A DNA stretch of 64,000 nt from Novosphingobium sp. B1 (GCF_900176395.1 NZ_FWXL01000005.1:1-64000); one strand, 5' to 3'. Shown: positions 8,674 to 18,364, counted from the stretch's first letter. Program-made: numbers and translations. Notes: generated by a model not told the origin, from the sequence alone.

Positions 8674-9480
8674 TCAGGCGCGTTGCGCCCTTTCGAGCGC
8701 CTCGCCGAGTACCGGGTAGCCCAATCCGTCCGGGATCATGAGCCAACGCTCTCCGTTGCGTTCTGCAACGAAGGGGCTGATCACATCGACGGGAGTTTCG
8801 CGGGCGTGCGCACGGACCTCCTCGAAGGTTTCGAACAGGGCAAGACGCTCGAGATTGCGGCGGGTCGGGAATATGACGCGAATGCCGCCCCGTTCTGCCA
8901 GAGCCAAAGCCTCTTTTGCGCTGGCCCAGAACATGTGCCGGTTCTCGGTGGCATCCACGGCAATATCGACGGCGCCCGTTCCCAAGTCCGAGAGATAGAA
9001 GCGGGTGTCGAAAATTCTTTCACTGCGGTGCTTTGGCCACCAACGCGCGAACGGAACTAGATCATCCAGTTGCAACGACCACCCGAAGGCATCAAGCACG
9101 GGTCCAAGATCGCCAGTCGAGGTGAGCATGCGCCTGGCTTCCGAAGCGATCTTGCCGTCCACGTTGCCAGCGACACCGATCACCAGTCCGGTTTCCTCAA
9201 GCGTTTCCCTAACCGCGGCGATCCGCGCGGCAAGATCCTCGATTCCTACGTCTGCGCCGGCAACGAGGCTTTGCGCCAAGGCGATGTCTTGCTGATCGAT
9301 CTTGCCCCCGGGAAAGACTGTCGCACCGCCTGCAAACTTCAGGGTCGCATTGCGCTCGACCATGAGGATTTTCGCGGCGCCGCCATCGGGGTTCTTCCTG
9401 AAGATCACAACGGTTGCCGCGCGCGTCGTGCGTGCGAGCCAGACATCGGAGTCGGTTTCATGGTCGTCCATCGCCGACAT
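8674..9480 (-). CDS. Nudix hydrolase
   Basis: About 268 residues. The Nudix signature is split by a long insert: the GG of FPGGKIDQQD lies well before AAVRETLEETGL, as in the NUDT19/NUDT7-like group that cleaves CoA or other nucleotide diphosphates. The acidic REx2EE core that binds the metal is intact. An early strand (AATVVIFRKNP) and a C-terminal half with FLSD-like (FYLSDLGTG) segments complete the fold. The start is uncertain: ATG 9480 is given, while a TTG at 9507 would add nine residues. Whether the true substrate is a CoA derivative cannot be settled here. Confidence 0.82.
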   Translation of the reverse strand: MSAMDDHETDSDVWLARTTRAATVVIFRKNPDGGAAKILMVERNATLKFAGGATVFPGGKIDQQDIALAQSLVAGADVGIEDLAARIAAVRETLEETGLVIGVAGNVDGKIASEARRMLTSTGDLGPVLDAFGWSLQLDDLVPFARWWPKHRSERIFDTRFYLSDLGTGAVDIAVDATENRHMFWASAKEALALAERGGIRVIFPTRRNLERLALFETFEEVRAHARETPVDVISPFVAERNGERWLMIPDGLGYPVLGEALERAQRA

Positions 9481-9650
9481 GATGTCGCTGATCGTGACCG
9501 TTGCCAAGCATCCAGATCATGTCGGATGCCTTTACAGTTCACGCTGCTGGCGCGTGCGGCGACCTTCTAGAAAGTGCAGATTCCGGGTACTCAACGATTT
9601 TGGCACGGTTCATGCTTTTAGCTTCGTGTCCCGAAGAGTAGCTTCTTCTC

Positions 9651-9691
9651 GAGGCGGAGCCAGTCCCCCCGGTCTCTTATGGCTCCGCCTC
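9651..9691. other. Perfect 12-bp inverted repeat in structured intergenic DNA
   Basis: GAGGCGGAGCCA (9651-9662) is repeated exactly in reverse complement at 9680-9691 with a 17-base loop. No T-tract follows on either strand, so it is not a standard intrinsic terminator. A smaller hairpin (CTTCG...CGAAG) lies just before it. It sits between the grxD terminator and the Nudix gene, so on the minus strand it could be part of a leader or a small RNA. Confidence 0.5.
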
Positions 9692-9723
9692 TCCCGGGCC
9701 TACCAAAATTTTCATGCCGCATG

Positions 9724-9757
9724 AAAAAGACGCGATCGACAAAGCCGACCGCGTCCT
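9724..9757 (-). terminator. Rho-independent terminator of the zeta-bolA-grxD operon
   Basis: On the minus strand GGACGCGGTCG pairs with CGATCGCGTC across a short loop, then runs into TTTTT. It lies about 25 bases after the grxD stop. Confidence 0.75.
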
Positions 9758-9781
9758 TTGCATTTATCGAGGCGAGGAAAA

Positions 9782-10105
9782 TCAGGCGGACTTGACGCCC
9801 GATTCCTCCATCAGCTGCTGCAGTTCGCCATCCTGGAACATCTCCATCATGATGTCCGAACCACCGACGAATTCGCCCTTGACATAGAGTTGCGGAATGG
9901 TTGGCCAATCCGAGTAGGCCTTGATCCCACTGCGGATTTCCATGTCCTGCAACACATCGACCGAGGCGTACTCGACCCCGAGGTGCTCGAGAATTGCCAC
10001 AGCCTTGCTTGAGAAACCGCACTGCGGGAACAGGGGCGTGCCCTTCATGAACAGGACGACGTCATTGCCGCCCACGATTTCGGAAATGCGTTGATCGGTC
10101 GACAT
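9782..10105 (-). CDS. grxD: Monothiol glutaredoxin GrxD (Grx4)
   Basis: 107 residues from ATG 10105. The CGFS monothiol active site occurs in [10 protein letters not shown], with VVLFMKGTP before it, [13 protein letters not shown] (cis-Pro, glutathione binding) and GGSDIMMEM after it. This is the standard fold of single-domain CGFS glutaredoxins, which hold and pass on a [2Fe-2S] cluster in the cytoplasm, often as a heterodimer with BolA. bolA is directly upstream in the same direction (23-base gap), which fits that partnership. The gene order zeta-bolA-grxD is common in sphingomonads. Confidence 0.95.
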   Translation of the reverse strand: MSTDQRISEIVGGNDVVLFMKGTPLFPQCGFSSKAVAILEHLGVEYASVDVLQDMEIRSGIKAYSDWPTIPQLYVKGEFVGGSDIMMEMFQDGELQQLMEESGVKSA

Positions 10106-10128
10106 GGTGGATGAGTTCCTTTCCGCCC

Positions 10129-10362
10129 TCAATTGGGAACGGATGTAGTCAGTTGCAAGGCGTGAAGCTGACCGCCCATGCGCCCGCCGAGCGCATCATA
10201 GACCAGCTTGTGCTGCTTGACGCGGGTCAGGCCGGCAAAGGCCTGCGAAACAACGCGCGCCGAATAATGATCGCCATCGCCGGCAAGATCGGTAATCTCG
10301 ACAATCGCATCAGGCAGTGCGGCCCGGATCATCGCCTCGATCTCGGCTGCGGGCATTGCCAT
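10129..10362 (-). CDS. BolA-family protein
   Basis: 77 residues. It has the BolA fold: an N-terminal helix ([21 protein letters not shown]), the beta strand [14 protein letters not shown], and the helix-turn with the conserved [12 protein letters not shown], whose His is a cluster ligand in BolA-Grx complexes. The start ATG shares one base with the zeta-subunit stop (TGATG), so the two are translationally coupled. Partner of the adjacent CGFS glutaredoxin in iron-sulfur cluster handling. Confidence 0.93.
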   Translation of the reverse strand: MAMPAAEIEAMIRAALPDAIVEITDLAGDGDHYSARVVSQAFAGLTRVKQHKLVYDALGGRMGGQLHALQLTTSVPN

Positions 10363-10685
10363 CAGGCTTCACCCATCAGTTGCCGACGTGCGTCAACCGA
10401 CTTGGCTTCCATCGCCGCGCGGATTTCGGCTTCGTCGATTTCAATCCCGGCCGAGACCAGATCGCCCAGCAACTTGCGGATCACGTCCTCGTCACCGGCT
10501 TCCTCGAAATCGGCCTGGACGACCGACTTGGCATAGGCTTCGGTTTCGGCGGCATCGAGGCCCATGCGTTCTGCAGCCCAGGTCCCGAGCAACCGGTTGC
10601 GACGTGCATGGACGCGGAACAGCATTTCCTCGTCGCGAGCAAACTTCGCTTCGAAAGCCTTCTCGCGATCGTCGAAAGTGGTCAT
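10362..10685 (-). CDS. ATP synthase inhibitor zeta subunit (DUF1476)
   Basis: 107 residues from ATG 10685. It begins MTTFDDREKAFEAKFA, the hallmark of the alphaproteobacterial DUF1476 family, whose N-terminus inserts into F1 and blocks ATP hydrolysis. The rest is helical and acidic (GLDAAETEAYAKSVVQADFEEAGDEDV) and forms the four-helix bundle known from the Paracoccus protein. It is first of a three-gene operon with bolA and grxD. Its presence supports an alphaproteobacterial origin. Confidence 0.9.
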   Translation of the reverse strand: MTTFDDREKAFEAKFARDEEMLFRVHARRNRLLGTWAAERMGLDAAETEAYAKSVVQADFEEAGDEDVIRKLLGDLVSAGIEIDEAEIRAAMEAKSVDARRQLMGEA

Positions 10686-10793
10686 CAGCCGGGTGTCCTC
10701 TGTCAAAAGCGGTTACCAGCCGATAATCAGCCCGTGCCCGCGCCGCAAGGCATGATGAAAAGAAACACGCTGCGGCGCGCGGCTGAAATCAAA

Positions 10794-11330
10794 TCAGATG
10801 CGCCCTCGCCTGATGTCGAGCAACACGCCACCCTGCGGGCTCACATCACAGGAAAACCGGTCGCCATTGCGCAGTGTTCCGGAGACGCGATAATCGCCTC
10901 CTTGCCGGCTTGCATCGTAGATATCCTCAACCTCGCCGCTGCGCTCCGCCTCCGCGGCACAGGCGTCGACAGCGTCATTGAGGTTGCGCACCGGCTGTCC
11001 CGTCCGGGAATTCTGACCCCAGTCACCGCCACTGCCCTGCCCTACGTAGTCGCGGGGATTTTCGTCGCGTGGACGATAACGGGAATCGTCGATGTCACGA
11101 TTGCGCTTGCGCTCGGCGTTGCTGGCGGCGCTGGCAATTGCGGCAATCCCGCCAAGGATCAGCACCCCGGCAAGGACGTCCCCGCCGTCGATCCCGCCTC
11201 TGTCGCGATGCCAGCCACGACCGCTCCAGTTGCGCCCGCCCCAGTCCGGACGAGCCTGAGCGGCAACGGGCAGCAAACTTGTCGCCAACGCCGCTGCGGA
11301 CAGTGCCAGTGCCGAAATTCGTACCGTCAT
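10794..11330 (-). CDS. Secreted glycine/arginine-rich protein, paralogue 1
   Basis: 178 residues from ATG 11330, which has GGGGAGAG upstream; an earlier ATG would place that ribosome site inside the gene. It has a signal peptide (1-26, ending AQA). After a Trp/Gly/Arg-rich stretch comes RGGIDGGDVLAGVLILGGIAAIASAASN, a hydrophobic glycine-rich hairpin (described in two pieces here: RGGIDGGD and GGIAAIASAA). A polar linker and a compact C-terminal domain with two Cys follow (DACAAEAE and FSCDVSPQG). The same hairpin and Cys spacing occur in the next gene, so the pair are tandem paralogues. Function unknown; the location is periplasm or envelope. Confidence 0.65.
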   Translation of the reverse strand: MTVRISALALSAAALATSLLPVAAQARPDWGGRNWSGRGWHRDRGGIDGGDVLAGVLILGGIAAIASAASNAERKRNRDIDDSRYRPRDENPRDYVGQGSGGDWGQNSRTGQPVRNLNDAVDACAAEAERSGEVEDIYDASRQGGDYRVSGTLRNGDRFSCDVSPQGGVLLDIRRGRI

Positions 11331-11447
11331 AATCGTCTCTCCCCGCAACCGCCTGCCTGCCCCGATCCTTGGTTAGGCAGGCGGCGTCCCGTCATGCTCA
11401 CAAATTACGCGGTCCAGGCTTGCCAGTGCCTGAACCGCGCTTCTGCA

Positions 11448-12029
11448 TCAAAGGCCGCGAATGCCGCTGTAGTCGAGGTCCACGACGCGACCACCCTCGA
11501 TGCGGCACTTGAACGAACCGCTATCGTATCCACGCAGGGAGTTGTCCCAACCGCGGTAGTCGCCGCCCCAGCCACGGCCGTAGGTACGGTCACCCTGACG
11601 CCAGTCGCGACCCATTGCGTTGACGGCGATACGACCTCGAACCTCGTAACCGTAGCGGGTGCTGCGCACGTCGCGGACGTCGGTCACGTCAGCCTGGCCG
11701 TAGCTGTAGCGCGAGGCATTCCGCTCTGCCGTGCGAACGCACTGCTCGATGGCCTGGCGCGGATTACCACCACCGTAGTAGCCGTTGCCGTTCCAGCCGT
11801 CACGGCCGCGGAAGTTTCCGCCGTAGCCGTAACGGTCGTAGTCGTAGCGATTGTTGTTGCCAGCTGCCGCTGCAATGGCCGCGATACCGCCGATCACCAA
11901 CGCGCCGGCAATGATGTCGCCGCCGTCGATCCCGCCGCGATGATCGCGGGCCAGCGCCGGGGTGGCCGAAGACACCGCAACCGCAGCGGCGGCAGCAGTT
12001 CCGACCAGGGCCTTGGAAATGGTCTTCAT
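11448..12029 (-). CDS. Secreted glycine/tyrosine-rich protein, paralogue 2
   Basis: 193 residues with a signal peptide ending ALAR. It shares the RGGIDGGD...GGIAAIAAAAG hairpin with its neighbour. It differs in having a long Tyr/Gly/Arg/Asn-rich low-complexity segment, then a domain with two Cys (IEQCVRTAE and FKCRIEGG), a Cys in each half as in the paralogue. ACGAACGAG precedes the ATG. The Cys pair probably forms a disulphide in the periplasm. No known function. Confidence 0.65.
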   Translation of the reverse strand: MKTISKALVGTAAAAAVAVSSATPALARDHRGGIDGGDIIAGALVIGGIAAIAAAAGNNNRYDYDRYGYGGNFRGRDGWNGNGYYGGGNPRQAIEQCVRTAERNASRYSYGQADVTDVRDVRSTRYGYEVRGRIAVNAMGRDWRQGDRTYGRGWGGDYRGWDNSLRGYDSGSFKCRIEGGRVVDLDYSGIRGL

Positions 12030-12158
12030 CTCGTTCGTCCTTGCACTCTGAGCGGGCCTTCCCCGCCACGGATGCAGATCTGCACGATTCGCGGTGATGT
12101 GACGCTGAACCGCAATGACAGCGCACGTTCAGCTAAACGCCCATTTTTATGAACGACA

Positions 12159-14393
12159 CTATTGCGGCGTGAGGCCGGTCCAATAGCCAAGAAAAGCAAG
12201 AACATCAGCTCCCGCTGCAATGACCTTCTCGACAGGCTTTCCGGCACCGTGGCCTGCCTTGCTCTCGACGCGAAGGAGATGCGGGCGATCGCCGATCCGG
12301 GCACCTTGCAGGGCCGCCACGTACTTGAAGCTGTGGGCAGGTACCACGCGATCGTCGTTGTCGCCGGTGGTCACGAGGATAGCCGGGTAGTCCTTTCCGG
12401 ATGCAACATTGTGATAAGGCGAAAAGCGGCGCAGGTTCCGCCAGTCTTCTTCGCGGTCAGGCTTCCCGTAATCATCGACCCAGAACCGCCCGGAAGTGAA
12501 CCGGTCAAACCGCAACATGTCCATCACGCCCACATCCGGATTGGCTGCAGCGAAGAGGTCGGGTCGCTGATTGACAACCGCACCGACAAGCAGTCCGCCA
12601 TTGGACGCGCCCTGGATCGCAAGCCCGCCCTTGGCAGCAATGCCTTCCTTGATCAGATATTCACCCGCGGCGATGAAATCATCGAAGCTGTTCTGCTTGT
12701 TCTCGCGTCGCCCCGCTTCGTACCACGTGCGCCCCAGTTCGCCACCGCCACGAATGCTGGCCATGGCAAAGGCACCGCCTGCTTCCAGCCAGGCCATGCG
12801 GACCGGCGAGTAGCCGGGCGTCAGGGCGATATCGAAACCCCCATAGCCATAAAGCAGGGTCGGCAGTGGCTTTCCCGCTGCCGCGAGAACCTTCTTCCGC
12901 ACCACGTAGATCGGCACCATCGTGCCGTCCTTTGATGGATAGCGCCGCTGTTCCACCAGATAATCGGCGGGATCGAATGTCATCTTGGGCACAGCGAAAG
13001 GCGTGACCGCACCTGTGCGCAGATCCATGCGATATATCGCCGGAGGCAGGTTGAAGCTGGTAAACTGATAGTACGTTTCACTGTCACCCGGTCGCCCACC
13101 AAAGCCGCTGGCCGTGCCGATGCCGTTCAGCGTGATCGCCTTGCCGGGAACACCGTTGCGATCGGTCATCACCGCGACGGTCTGACCATCCTTGAGATAT
13201 GACAGCAGGAACCGGTCGCCGATCATGCGGGCGCCTTCGAGCGTGTTGCCGCGTTCAGCCACAACGACAGACCAACGGCGCTGCGGACGCGCAAGATCGA
13301 TGGAAACGATGCGGTAATTGGCAGCGCCGCGGTCTGACAGGAACCACAAGCGATCCCCGATTCCCGCCACCAGTTTCCAGTGGTCGGCAATCTCGGGAAC
13401 AAGCGGCCGTGCTGTCCACTTGCCTTGTTCGCGCCCTTTGAGCGCGACGAGATGAACAGCATTGCGCTTGTCGGTGCTGACCTCGCTGATCACCACCGCC
13501 CAGCGGCCGTCGCTGGTCACCTGGGCCTTGTGACTCCATTCGGGATGATCGGGGGTGGCATAGACCAGTTCGTCCTCGCCCTGTCCCGTGCCGACCCGGT
13601 GGAACCACACAGCCTTGTCGAAGCGCGGCGAGCGCGGATCATGTCCCGCTCTCGGCGCAGGGAACCGCGAGTAGAGAAAACCTTCCTCACCGACCCAGGC
13701 GATCTCGGTATCATTCGCCCATGCCAGGCGCTCGGCCAGGACCCGCCCGGTAGACACCTCGATCACGCGCAAGGTGCGCCAATCGCTCCCCGCTTCCTGC
13801 TCGGCAAAGGCGACGTATCGGCCGGAGGGCGAAGGCTCCCATTGCGCCAACGCCAATGATCCGTCAGTGCTCCACCCGTTTGGATCAACCAGCAGGCGCT
13901 GCTCGCCAGCAACGCCCTTGCGGACCCATAGGGACGATTGGTTCTGCAATCCCGTGTTGCGGGTATAGAAATAGTGTCTTCCCGCCTTGCGCGGCAGTCC
14001 ATAGCGTTCGAAATCGAACAGGGAGCGAATGCGTGCTGCAATCTGCTCACGTTGCGGCAGCCTTGCGAGATAGCTGCTGCTCAGGGCGTTCTGCTCGGCC
14101 ACCCATCGGGCGACCGCGGAATCGCTGCGAGGATCGGCCTCGAGCCAACGAAACGGATCGGACACCCGCTGTCCGAAGACCTGCTCTTCCAACGTCTCGG
14201 TACGGGTGGCGGGATAGGCCGACCTTGGCAGAACGAGCTTCGGCCCGGGCGCTGGCACCACAACGCCACCAGCGCTTTCCGGGAACGCCGCCTCTGCACT
14301 GTCGGCCAATGCGGCCTGTGCCGACAGCGCGCTTGCCAGCGCGAATGCGCCGCCAAGCAGGCCACGCCTGGTCTTGTCCATCTCCCGCTTCAT
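12159..14393 (-). CDS. Exported prolyl oligopeptidase family (S9) peptidase, copy 1
   Basis: About 744 residues, the normal length for S9A enzymes. The N-terminus KTRRGLLGGAF followed by a hydrophobic stretch to AALAD looks like a twin-arginine signal, so export is likely. Start ATG 14393 is preferred; a GTG at 14420 and ATGs at 14405 and 14381 are alternatives. The N-terminal propeller begins FGQRVSDPFRWLE. The C-terminal hydrolase carries the triad: Ser in GASNGGLLVGA, Asp in DNDDRVVP, His in KAGHGAGKP. These enzymes cleave after Pro in short peptides. It lies directly downstream of a second S9 gene (56 bases), forming a tandem pair. Confidence 0.88.
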   Translation of the reverse strand: MKREMDKTRRGLLGGAFALASALSAQAALADSAEAAFPESAGGVVVPAPGPKLVLPRSAYPATRTETLEEQVFGQRVSDPFRWLEADPRSDSAVARWVAEQNALSSSYLARLPQREQIAARIRSLFDFERYGLPRKAGRHYFYTRNTGLQNQSSLWVRKGVAGEQRLLVDPNGWSTDGSLALAQWEPSPSGRYVAFAEQEAGSDWRTLRVIEVSTGRVLAERLAWANDTEIAWVGEEGFLYSRFPAPRAGHDPRSPRFDKAVWFHRVGTGQGEDELVYATPDHPEWSHKAQVTSDGRWAVVISEVSTDKRNAVHLVALKGREQGKWTARPLVPEIADHWKLVAGIGDRLWFLSDRGAANYRIVSIDLARPQRRWSVVVAERGNTLEGARMIGDRFLLSYLKDGQTVAVMTDRNGVPGKAITLNGIGTASGFGGRPGDSETYYQFTSFNLPPAIYRMDLRTGAVTPFAVPKMTFDPADYLVEQRRYPSKDGTMVPIYVVRKKVLAAAGKPLPTLLYGYGGFDIALTPGYSPVRMAWLEAGGAFAMASIRGGGELGRTWYEAGRRENKQNSFDDFIAAGEYLIKEGIAAKGGLAIQGASNGGLLVGAVVNQRPDLFAAANPDVGVMDMLRFDRFTSGRFWVDDYGKPDREEDWRNLRRFSPYHNVASGKDYPAILVTTGDNDDRVVPAHSFKYVAALQGARIGDRPHLLRVESKAGHGAGKPVEKVIAAGADVLAFLGYWTGLTPQ

Positions 14394-14449
14394 CGTTGCC
14401 AGCATTCTAGCACATTCCACCTAGAAGGGGATACTGGCGAGGCGCCCCA

Positions 14450-16585
14450 TCACTCCTTTGGCTGCAGCCCTGTCCAGTGTGCCAGAAAAGCGAACACGTC
14501 AGCGCTTTCCTCGATCTGTTTCGAGACCGGCTTGCCCGAACCATGGCCGGCGCGCGTCTCGATGCGGATCAATTGCGGTTTCGGTCCAAGGCCAGCGGCC
14601 TGCAGCGCCGCTGCATACTTGAAGCTATGGCCAGGCACCACCCGGTCATCGGTATCCGCCGTTGTCACCAGCACCGCGGGATAGGCCGTGCCGGCCTTGA
14701 CGTTATGATAGGGCGAATAGCTCCGCAGCAGGCGCCAATCTGCCTCCTTTTCGGGGAAGCCATAATCAAAAACCCATTCGCGACCGGCGGTGAACTTGTC
14801 GAAGCGCAGCATGTCCATCACGCCAACGGCGGGATGCGCTGCAGCGAAAAGATCAGGCCGCTGGTTCACCACCGCGCCGACGAGAAGACCGCCATTGGAG
14901 CCGCCCTCCACCGCGAGCCCGCCCTTGGACGTCACCGCGTTGGCCTTGAGCCATTCACCCGCCGCGATGAAATCATCGAAAACGTTCTGCTTGGTCGGCC
15001 CCTTGCCCGCAAGATGCCATGCATCACCGTATTCGCCACCGCCGCGCAGGTTTGCCACCGCGTAGGCGCCGCCCGCCTGCAGCCACGCCATGCGCGCCGG
15101 AGAATAGCCGGGCAGAACCGAAATGTTGAAGCCGCCATAGCCATAAAGGATGGTCGGAACCGGCCCCTGCACATCCTTGCGCCGAACGACGAACATCGGA
15201 ATTTTCGTTCCGTCCCTGGATGGATAGAACACCTGCCGTGTCTCGAACTGCGCAGGATCGAAGGCCAGCTTCGGCGCCTCCCACACCTTGGCCGAAGCAG
15301 GGTTTGCCGCATCGAAGGCATAGATCGTCGCCGGCTGGGTAAAGCCGCTGAATGCAAAGTACCCCTGATTGTCACCAGGCTCCCCGACCACGCCTGCAAT
15401 GCTGCCGATGCCAGGCAAGGTCACCTTGGTCATGCCCTTGCCATCCAGCATGGCGACCCGCATTTCCGCCTTCACGTCACGCAGGTAATTTAGCACGAGC
15501 CGATCGCCGACGATCCGCACGCCATCCAGCACGGCCTCATCTTCGCCGACGACCGGTGTAAAGACTGGCTCGGCGCCGGAGAGGTCGACCATCACCACTT
15601 TCTTGCGCGGCGCGTCCCTGCTGGTCATGAACCACAGCCGGTCACCGACCCCCTCGATCATTGTCCATTCGTCGGACAGGGAAGTGACCAGCGGGCGCAC
15701 CGTCCAGTCGCCACGACCGACCGCGGCCACACCCACCGCATTTCCCTTCTCGCTGCCGGTGCTGGTCGAAACCACCATCCAGCGCTGATCGTGCGTAACC
15801 TCGCCCGAATGATAAAGCCGCGGGTTTTCTGGAGTTGCAAAGACCTGTCGATCCGATTGCTGGGCTGTGCCCAGCTTGTGATACCAGACAGACTGGTTTG
15901 AACTCACCGCCTGGAAAGCCTCGCCGGCCCTCGGCTCGGGGAACCGCGAATAGAAGATCCCGTCGTTACCGGCCCATGCCAGCCGCGAGAACTTCACGTG
16001 CTCGATCGTGTCTGCAAGCACCTGACCGCTTTCGACATCGATGACCTTGACCGAGCGCCAGTCCGTGCCACCGTCCTGCACTGAATAGGCAACCTTGCTG
16101 CCGTCTGGTGAAGGCACCCATTCGTCAAGAGCCGTTGCGCCGTCCTTGGCCCAGCCGTTGGGATCGATAAGCGTCCTGCGCTCTCCGCTGCCATCGGCAT
16201 TGCACACATAAAGCACCGACTGATTTTGAAGGCCCGAATTGTGGCGGAAGAACAGGTATTTGCCCGCCTTCACGGGCATGCCGTAACGCTCGAAATCGAA
16301 GAGCTTTGTGAGCTTCTTCTCAAATGCGGCCCGCTCGGGCAGCGCCTTGAGGTAGGCATCGGTAAACTTGCTCTGTTCATCGACCCACGCGGCAACCTTC
16401 CCATCGACGCGAACATCGGCCTCAAGCCAACGAAAGGGATCTGCAACCTTCTCGCCGAAGACCGTTTCAACCACGGGCCCGCGCTCTGTCGTGGGGTACT
16501 TCAAAGCCCCATCTCCGGCGTGAGCGGTTGAGGACAGGCAAACGGCCGCCACGGCAGTGGCGAGCAGAGTATGGCGCAAGCGCAT
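14450..16585 (-). CDS. Exported prolyl oligopeptidase family (S9) peptidase, copy 2
   Basis: 711 residues from ATG 16585, giving a Sec signal peptide (MRLRHTLLATAVAAV... to AHAG). Propeller start FGEKVADPFRWLE parallels copy 1. The triad is intact: Ser in GGSNGGLLVGA, Asp in DTDDRVVPG, His in RAGHGSGKP. It resembles Xanthomonas/Sphingomonas-type secreted post-proline cleaving peptidases. The two copies differ in signal type (Sec here, Tat-like in copy 1) and in many propeller residues, so they may be old duplicates with different exported folding states. Confidence 0.9.
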   Translation of the reverse strand: MRLRHTLLATAVAAVCLSSTAHAGDGALKYPTTERGPVVETVFGEKVADPFRWLEADVRVDGKVAAWVDEQSKFTDAYLKALPERAAFEKKLTKLFDFERYGMPVKAGKYLFFRHNSGLQNQSVLYVCNADGSGERRTLIDPNGWAKDGATALDEWVPSPDGSKVAYSVQDGGTDWRSVKVIDVESGQVLADTIEHVKFSRLAWAGNDGIFYSRFPEPRAGEAFQAVSSNQSVWYHKLGTAQQSDRQVFATPENPRLYHSGEVTHDQRWMVVSTSTGSEKGNAVGVAAVGRGDWTVRPLVTSLSDEWTMIEGVGDRLWFMTSRDAPRKKVVMVDLSGAEPVFTPVVGEDEAVLDGVRIVGDRLVLNYLRDVKAEMRVAMLDGKGMTKVTLPGIGSIAGVVGEPGDNQGYFAFSGFTQPATIYAFDAANPASAKVWEAPKLAFDPAQFETRQVFYPSRDGTKIPMFVVRRKDVQGPVPTILYGYGGFNISVLPGYSPARMAWLQAGGAYAVANLRGGGEYGDAWHLAGKGPTKQNVFDDFIAAGEWLKANAVTSKGGLAVEGGSNGGLLVGAVVNQRPDLFAAAHPAVGVMDMLRFDKFTAGREWVFDYGFPEKEADWRLLRSYSPYHNVKAGTAYPAVLVTTADTDDRVVPGHSFKYAAALQAAGLGPKPQLIRIETRAGHGSGKPVSKQIEESADVFAFLAHWTGLQPKE

Positions 16586-16661
16586 GGGATGGCTTTCCGG
16601 TGAATCATTCGGTTGCACCGGAAACTAGCCCCCTCCCCGCGCGGCACAAGCCCCGCAAACG

Positions 16662-16693
16662 AAAAACGGGCGGAGCCCATGGCCCCGCCCGTC
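16662..16693 (-). terminator. Rho-independent terminator after rplQ
   Basis: On the minus strand GACGGGCGGGGCC pairs with GGCTCCGCCCGT across a very short loop and is followed by TTTTT. It closes the rpsM-rpsK-rpoA-rplQ operon. Confidence 0.8.
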
Positions 16694-16754
16694 AATCTTG
16701 TCGGTCGAACCGAAGCGCGGATTAGGCGGCTTCGTGTTCGCTCCCCGAAACGGC

Positions 16755-17180
16755 TTACGCTGCTTCGTACTCGTCTTCGTCCGCGGTCATGACCGGGCCC
16801 GAGTCCTGGCCCTTGGCCGAGGTGTCACGGTCAACCAGTTCGATCACGGCGATCGGCGCGGCGTCCGAAGCGCGAACACCGGCCTTGATGATGCGCGTGT
16901 AGCCGCCGTTGCGGTCGGCGTAACGCTCGGCCAGAACGGTGAACAGCTTCTGCAACTGCGCATCGTCAAGCAGGCGAGCGTGGGCGAGACGGCGGTTCGA
17001 AAGACCGCCCTTCTTGCCGAGCGTGATCAGCTTTTCGATGTAAGGCCGCAGTTCACGGGCCTTCGGCGTCGTCGTGGTGATCTGCTCGTGCTTGATCAGC
17101 GCGGCTGCCATGTTGCGCAGCATCGCGATGCGGTGGGCGGAGGTACGACCCAGCTTACGCTGGCCCAGCTTGTGACGCAT
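16755..17180 (-). CDS. rplQ: 50S ribosomal protein L17
   Basis: 141 residues. The L17 N-terminus [23 protein letters not shown] and the motif [23 protein letters not shown] are unmistakable. The acidic C-terminal tail ([12 protein letters not shown]) is the usual alphaproteobacterial extension. It ends a four-gene operon behind rpoA, the standard position. Confidence 0.97.
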   Translation of the reverse strand: MRHKLGQRKLGRTSAHRIAMLRNMAAALIKHEQITTTTPKARELRPYIEKLITLGKKGGLSNRRLAHARLLDDAQLQKLFTVLAERYADRNGGYTRIIKAGVRASDAAPIAVIELVDRDTSAKGQDSGPVMTADEDEYEAA

Positions 17181-17299
17181 GGTATTTCCTTTCCGTTCGA
17201 AGGGGGGCCGTACGAGGTACCCCGATCCAGGCGGCGAATTCGGGCTGCCGCCAAGTCACCCTTGAAAACAGGGCGCCCCGCAGGACGCCCCGAATTTCG

Positions 17300-18364
17300 T
17301 TAGCCGAGAAGCTCTTGCTCGAGCTTCTTAGCCATTTCCTCGATGTTCTCAGGCGGCCAGCCTGGGATGTCCATGCCGAGGCGCAAGCCCATCGACGAAA
17401 GGACTTCCTTGATCTCGTTGAGCGACTTGCGGCCGAAGTTCGGCGTGCGCAGCATCTCGGCTTCGGTCTTCTGGACCAGATCGCCGATGTAGATGATGTT
17501 GTCGTTCTTGAGGCAGTTGGCCGAGCGAACCGACAGCTCGAGCTCGTCGACCTTCTTGAGAAGGTAACGGTTGAGCTGGTTGGCATCGCTCTCTTCCGGT
17601 GCATGGGCAGCAACGCCACCGGCAACCGAAGGCACGTGGCCGACCGGCATCTGATCGTCAAAGTGAACGAACAGCGCGAGCTGGTCCTGAAGGATGCGCG
17701 CAGCATAGGCCACGGCGTCTTCCGGGGTGATCGTGCCGTCGGTTTCGACCGTCAGGTTGAGCTTGTCATAGTCAAGCTCCTGACCGATGCGGGCGTTATC
17801 GACCTTGTACGAGACCTGGCGGACCGGCGAGTAGAGCGAGTCGACCGGGATCAGGCCAATCGGCGCGTCAACCGGACGGTTCGACACGGCCGGGACATAG
17901 CCCTTGCCGGTGTCGACGGTCAGTTCCATGTTGAACGTCGCACCTTCGTCGAGGTTGCAGATCACGAGGTCCTTGTTCATGACCTCAATGTCGCCGGTGA
18001 CGGCGATATCGCCAGCCTTCACTTCGCCCGGGCCGGTGGCCGAGAGCTGCAGACGCTTGGGGCCTTCACCCTGCATCTTGAGGGCGATCTGCTTCACGTT
18101 GAGCACGATGTCGGTCACGTCTTCGCGCACGCCGGCAAGCGACGAGAACTCGTGAAGGACGTTCTCGATCTTGATCGAGGTAACCGCCGCGCCCTGAAGC
18201 GAGGAGAGCAGCACGCGACGCAGCGCGTTGCCGAGGGTGAGACCAAAGCCACGCTCCAGCGGTTCGGCGACGAAGGTCGCGCGGCGCTTGGCGTCGTTGC
18301 CCGGCTTGATCTCGAGATTGTTGGGCTTCTTCAGTTCCTGCCAGTTCTTGATGTTGACAGTCAT
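17300..18364 (-). CDS. rpoA: RNA polymerase alpha subunit
   Basis: 354 residues. The N-terminal dimerisation domain includes [20 protein letters not shown] and the central [16 protein letters not shown], used in polymerase assembly. The C-terminal domain (from about 265) has the helix-hairpin-helix promoter-contact region, [20 protein letters not shown] and [21 protein letters not shown]. It lies between rpsK and rplQ as in most bacteria. Confidence 0.98.
   Translation of the reverse strand: MTVNIKNWQELKKPNNLEIKPGNDAKRRATFVAEPLERGFGLTLGNALRRVLLSSLQGAAVTSIKIENVLHEFSSLAGVREDVTDIVLNVKQIALKMQGEGPKRLQLSATGPGEVKAGDIAVTGDIEVMNKDLVICNLDEGATFNMELTVDTGKGYVPAVSNRPVDAPIGLIPVDSLYSPVRQVSYKVDNARIGQELDYDKLNLTVETDGTITPEDAVAYAARILQDQLALFVHFDDQMPVGHVPSVAGGVAAHAPEESDANQLNRYLLKKVDELELSVRSANCLKNDNIIYIGDLVQKTEAEMLRTPNFGRKSLNEIKEVLSSMGLRLGMDIPGWPPENIEEMAKKLEQELLG

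Noticed and set aside
10317..12152. Long plus-strand open frame (611 codons)
   Set aside because: It lies antisense to bolA, zeta subunit and the two secreted paralogues, with Val/Ala-rich low-complexity sequence and no domain. It is a shadow of GC-rich coding DNA.
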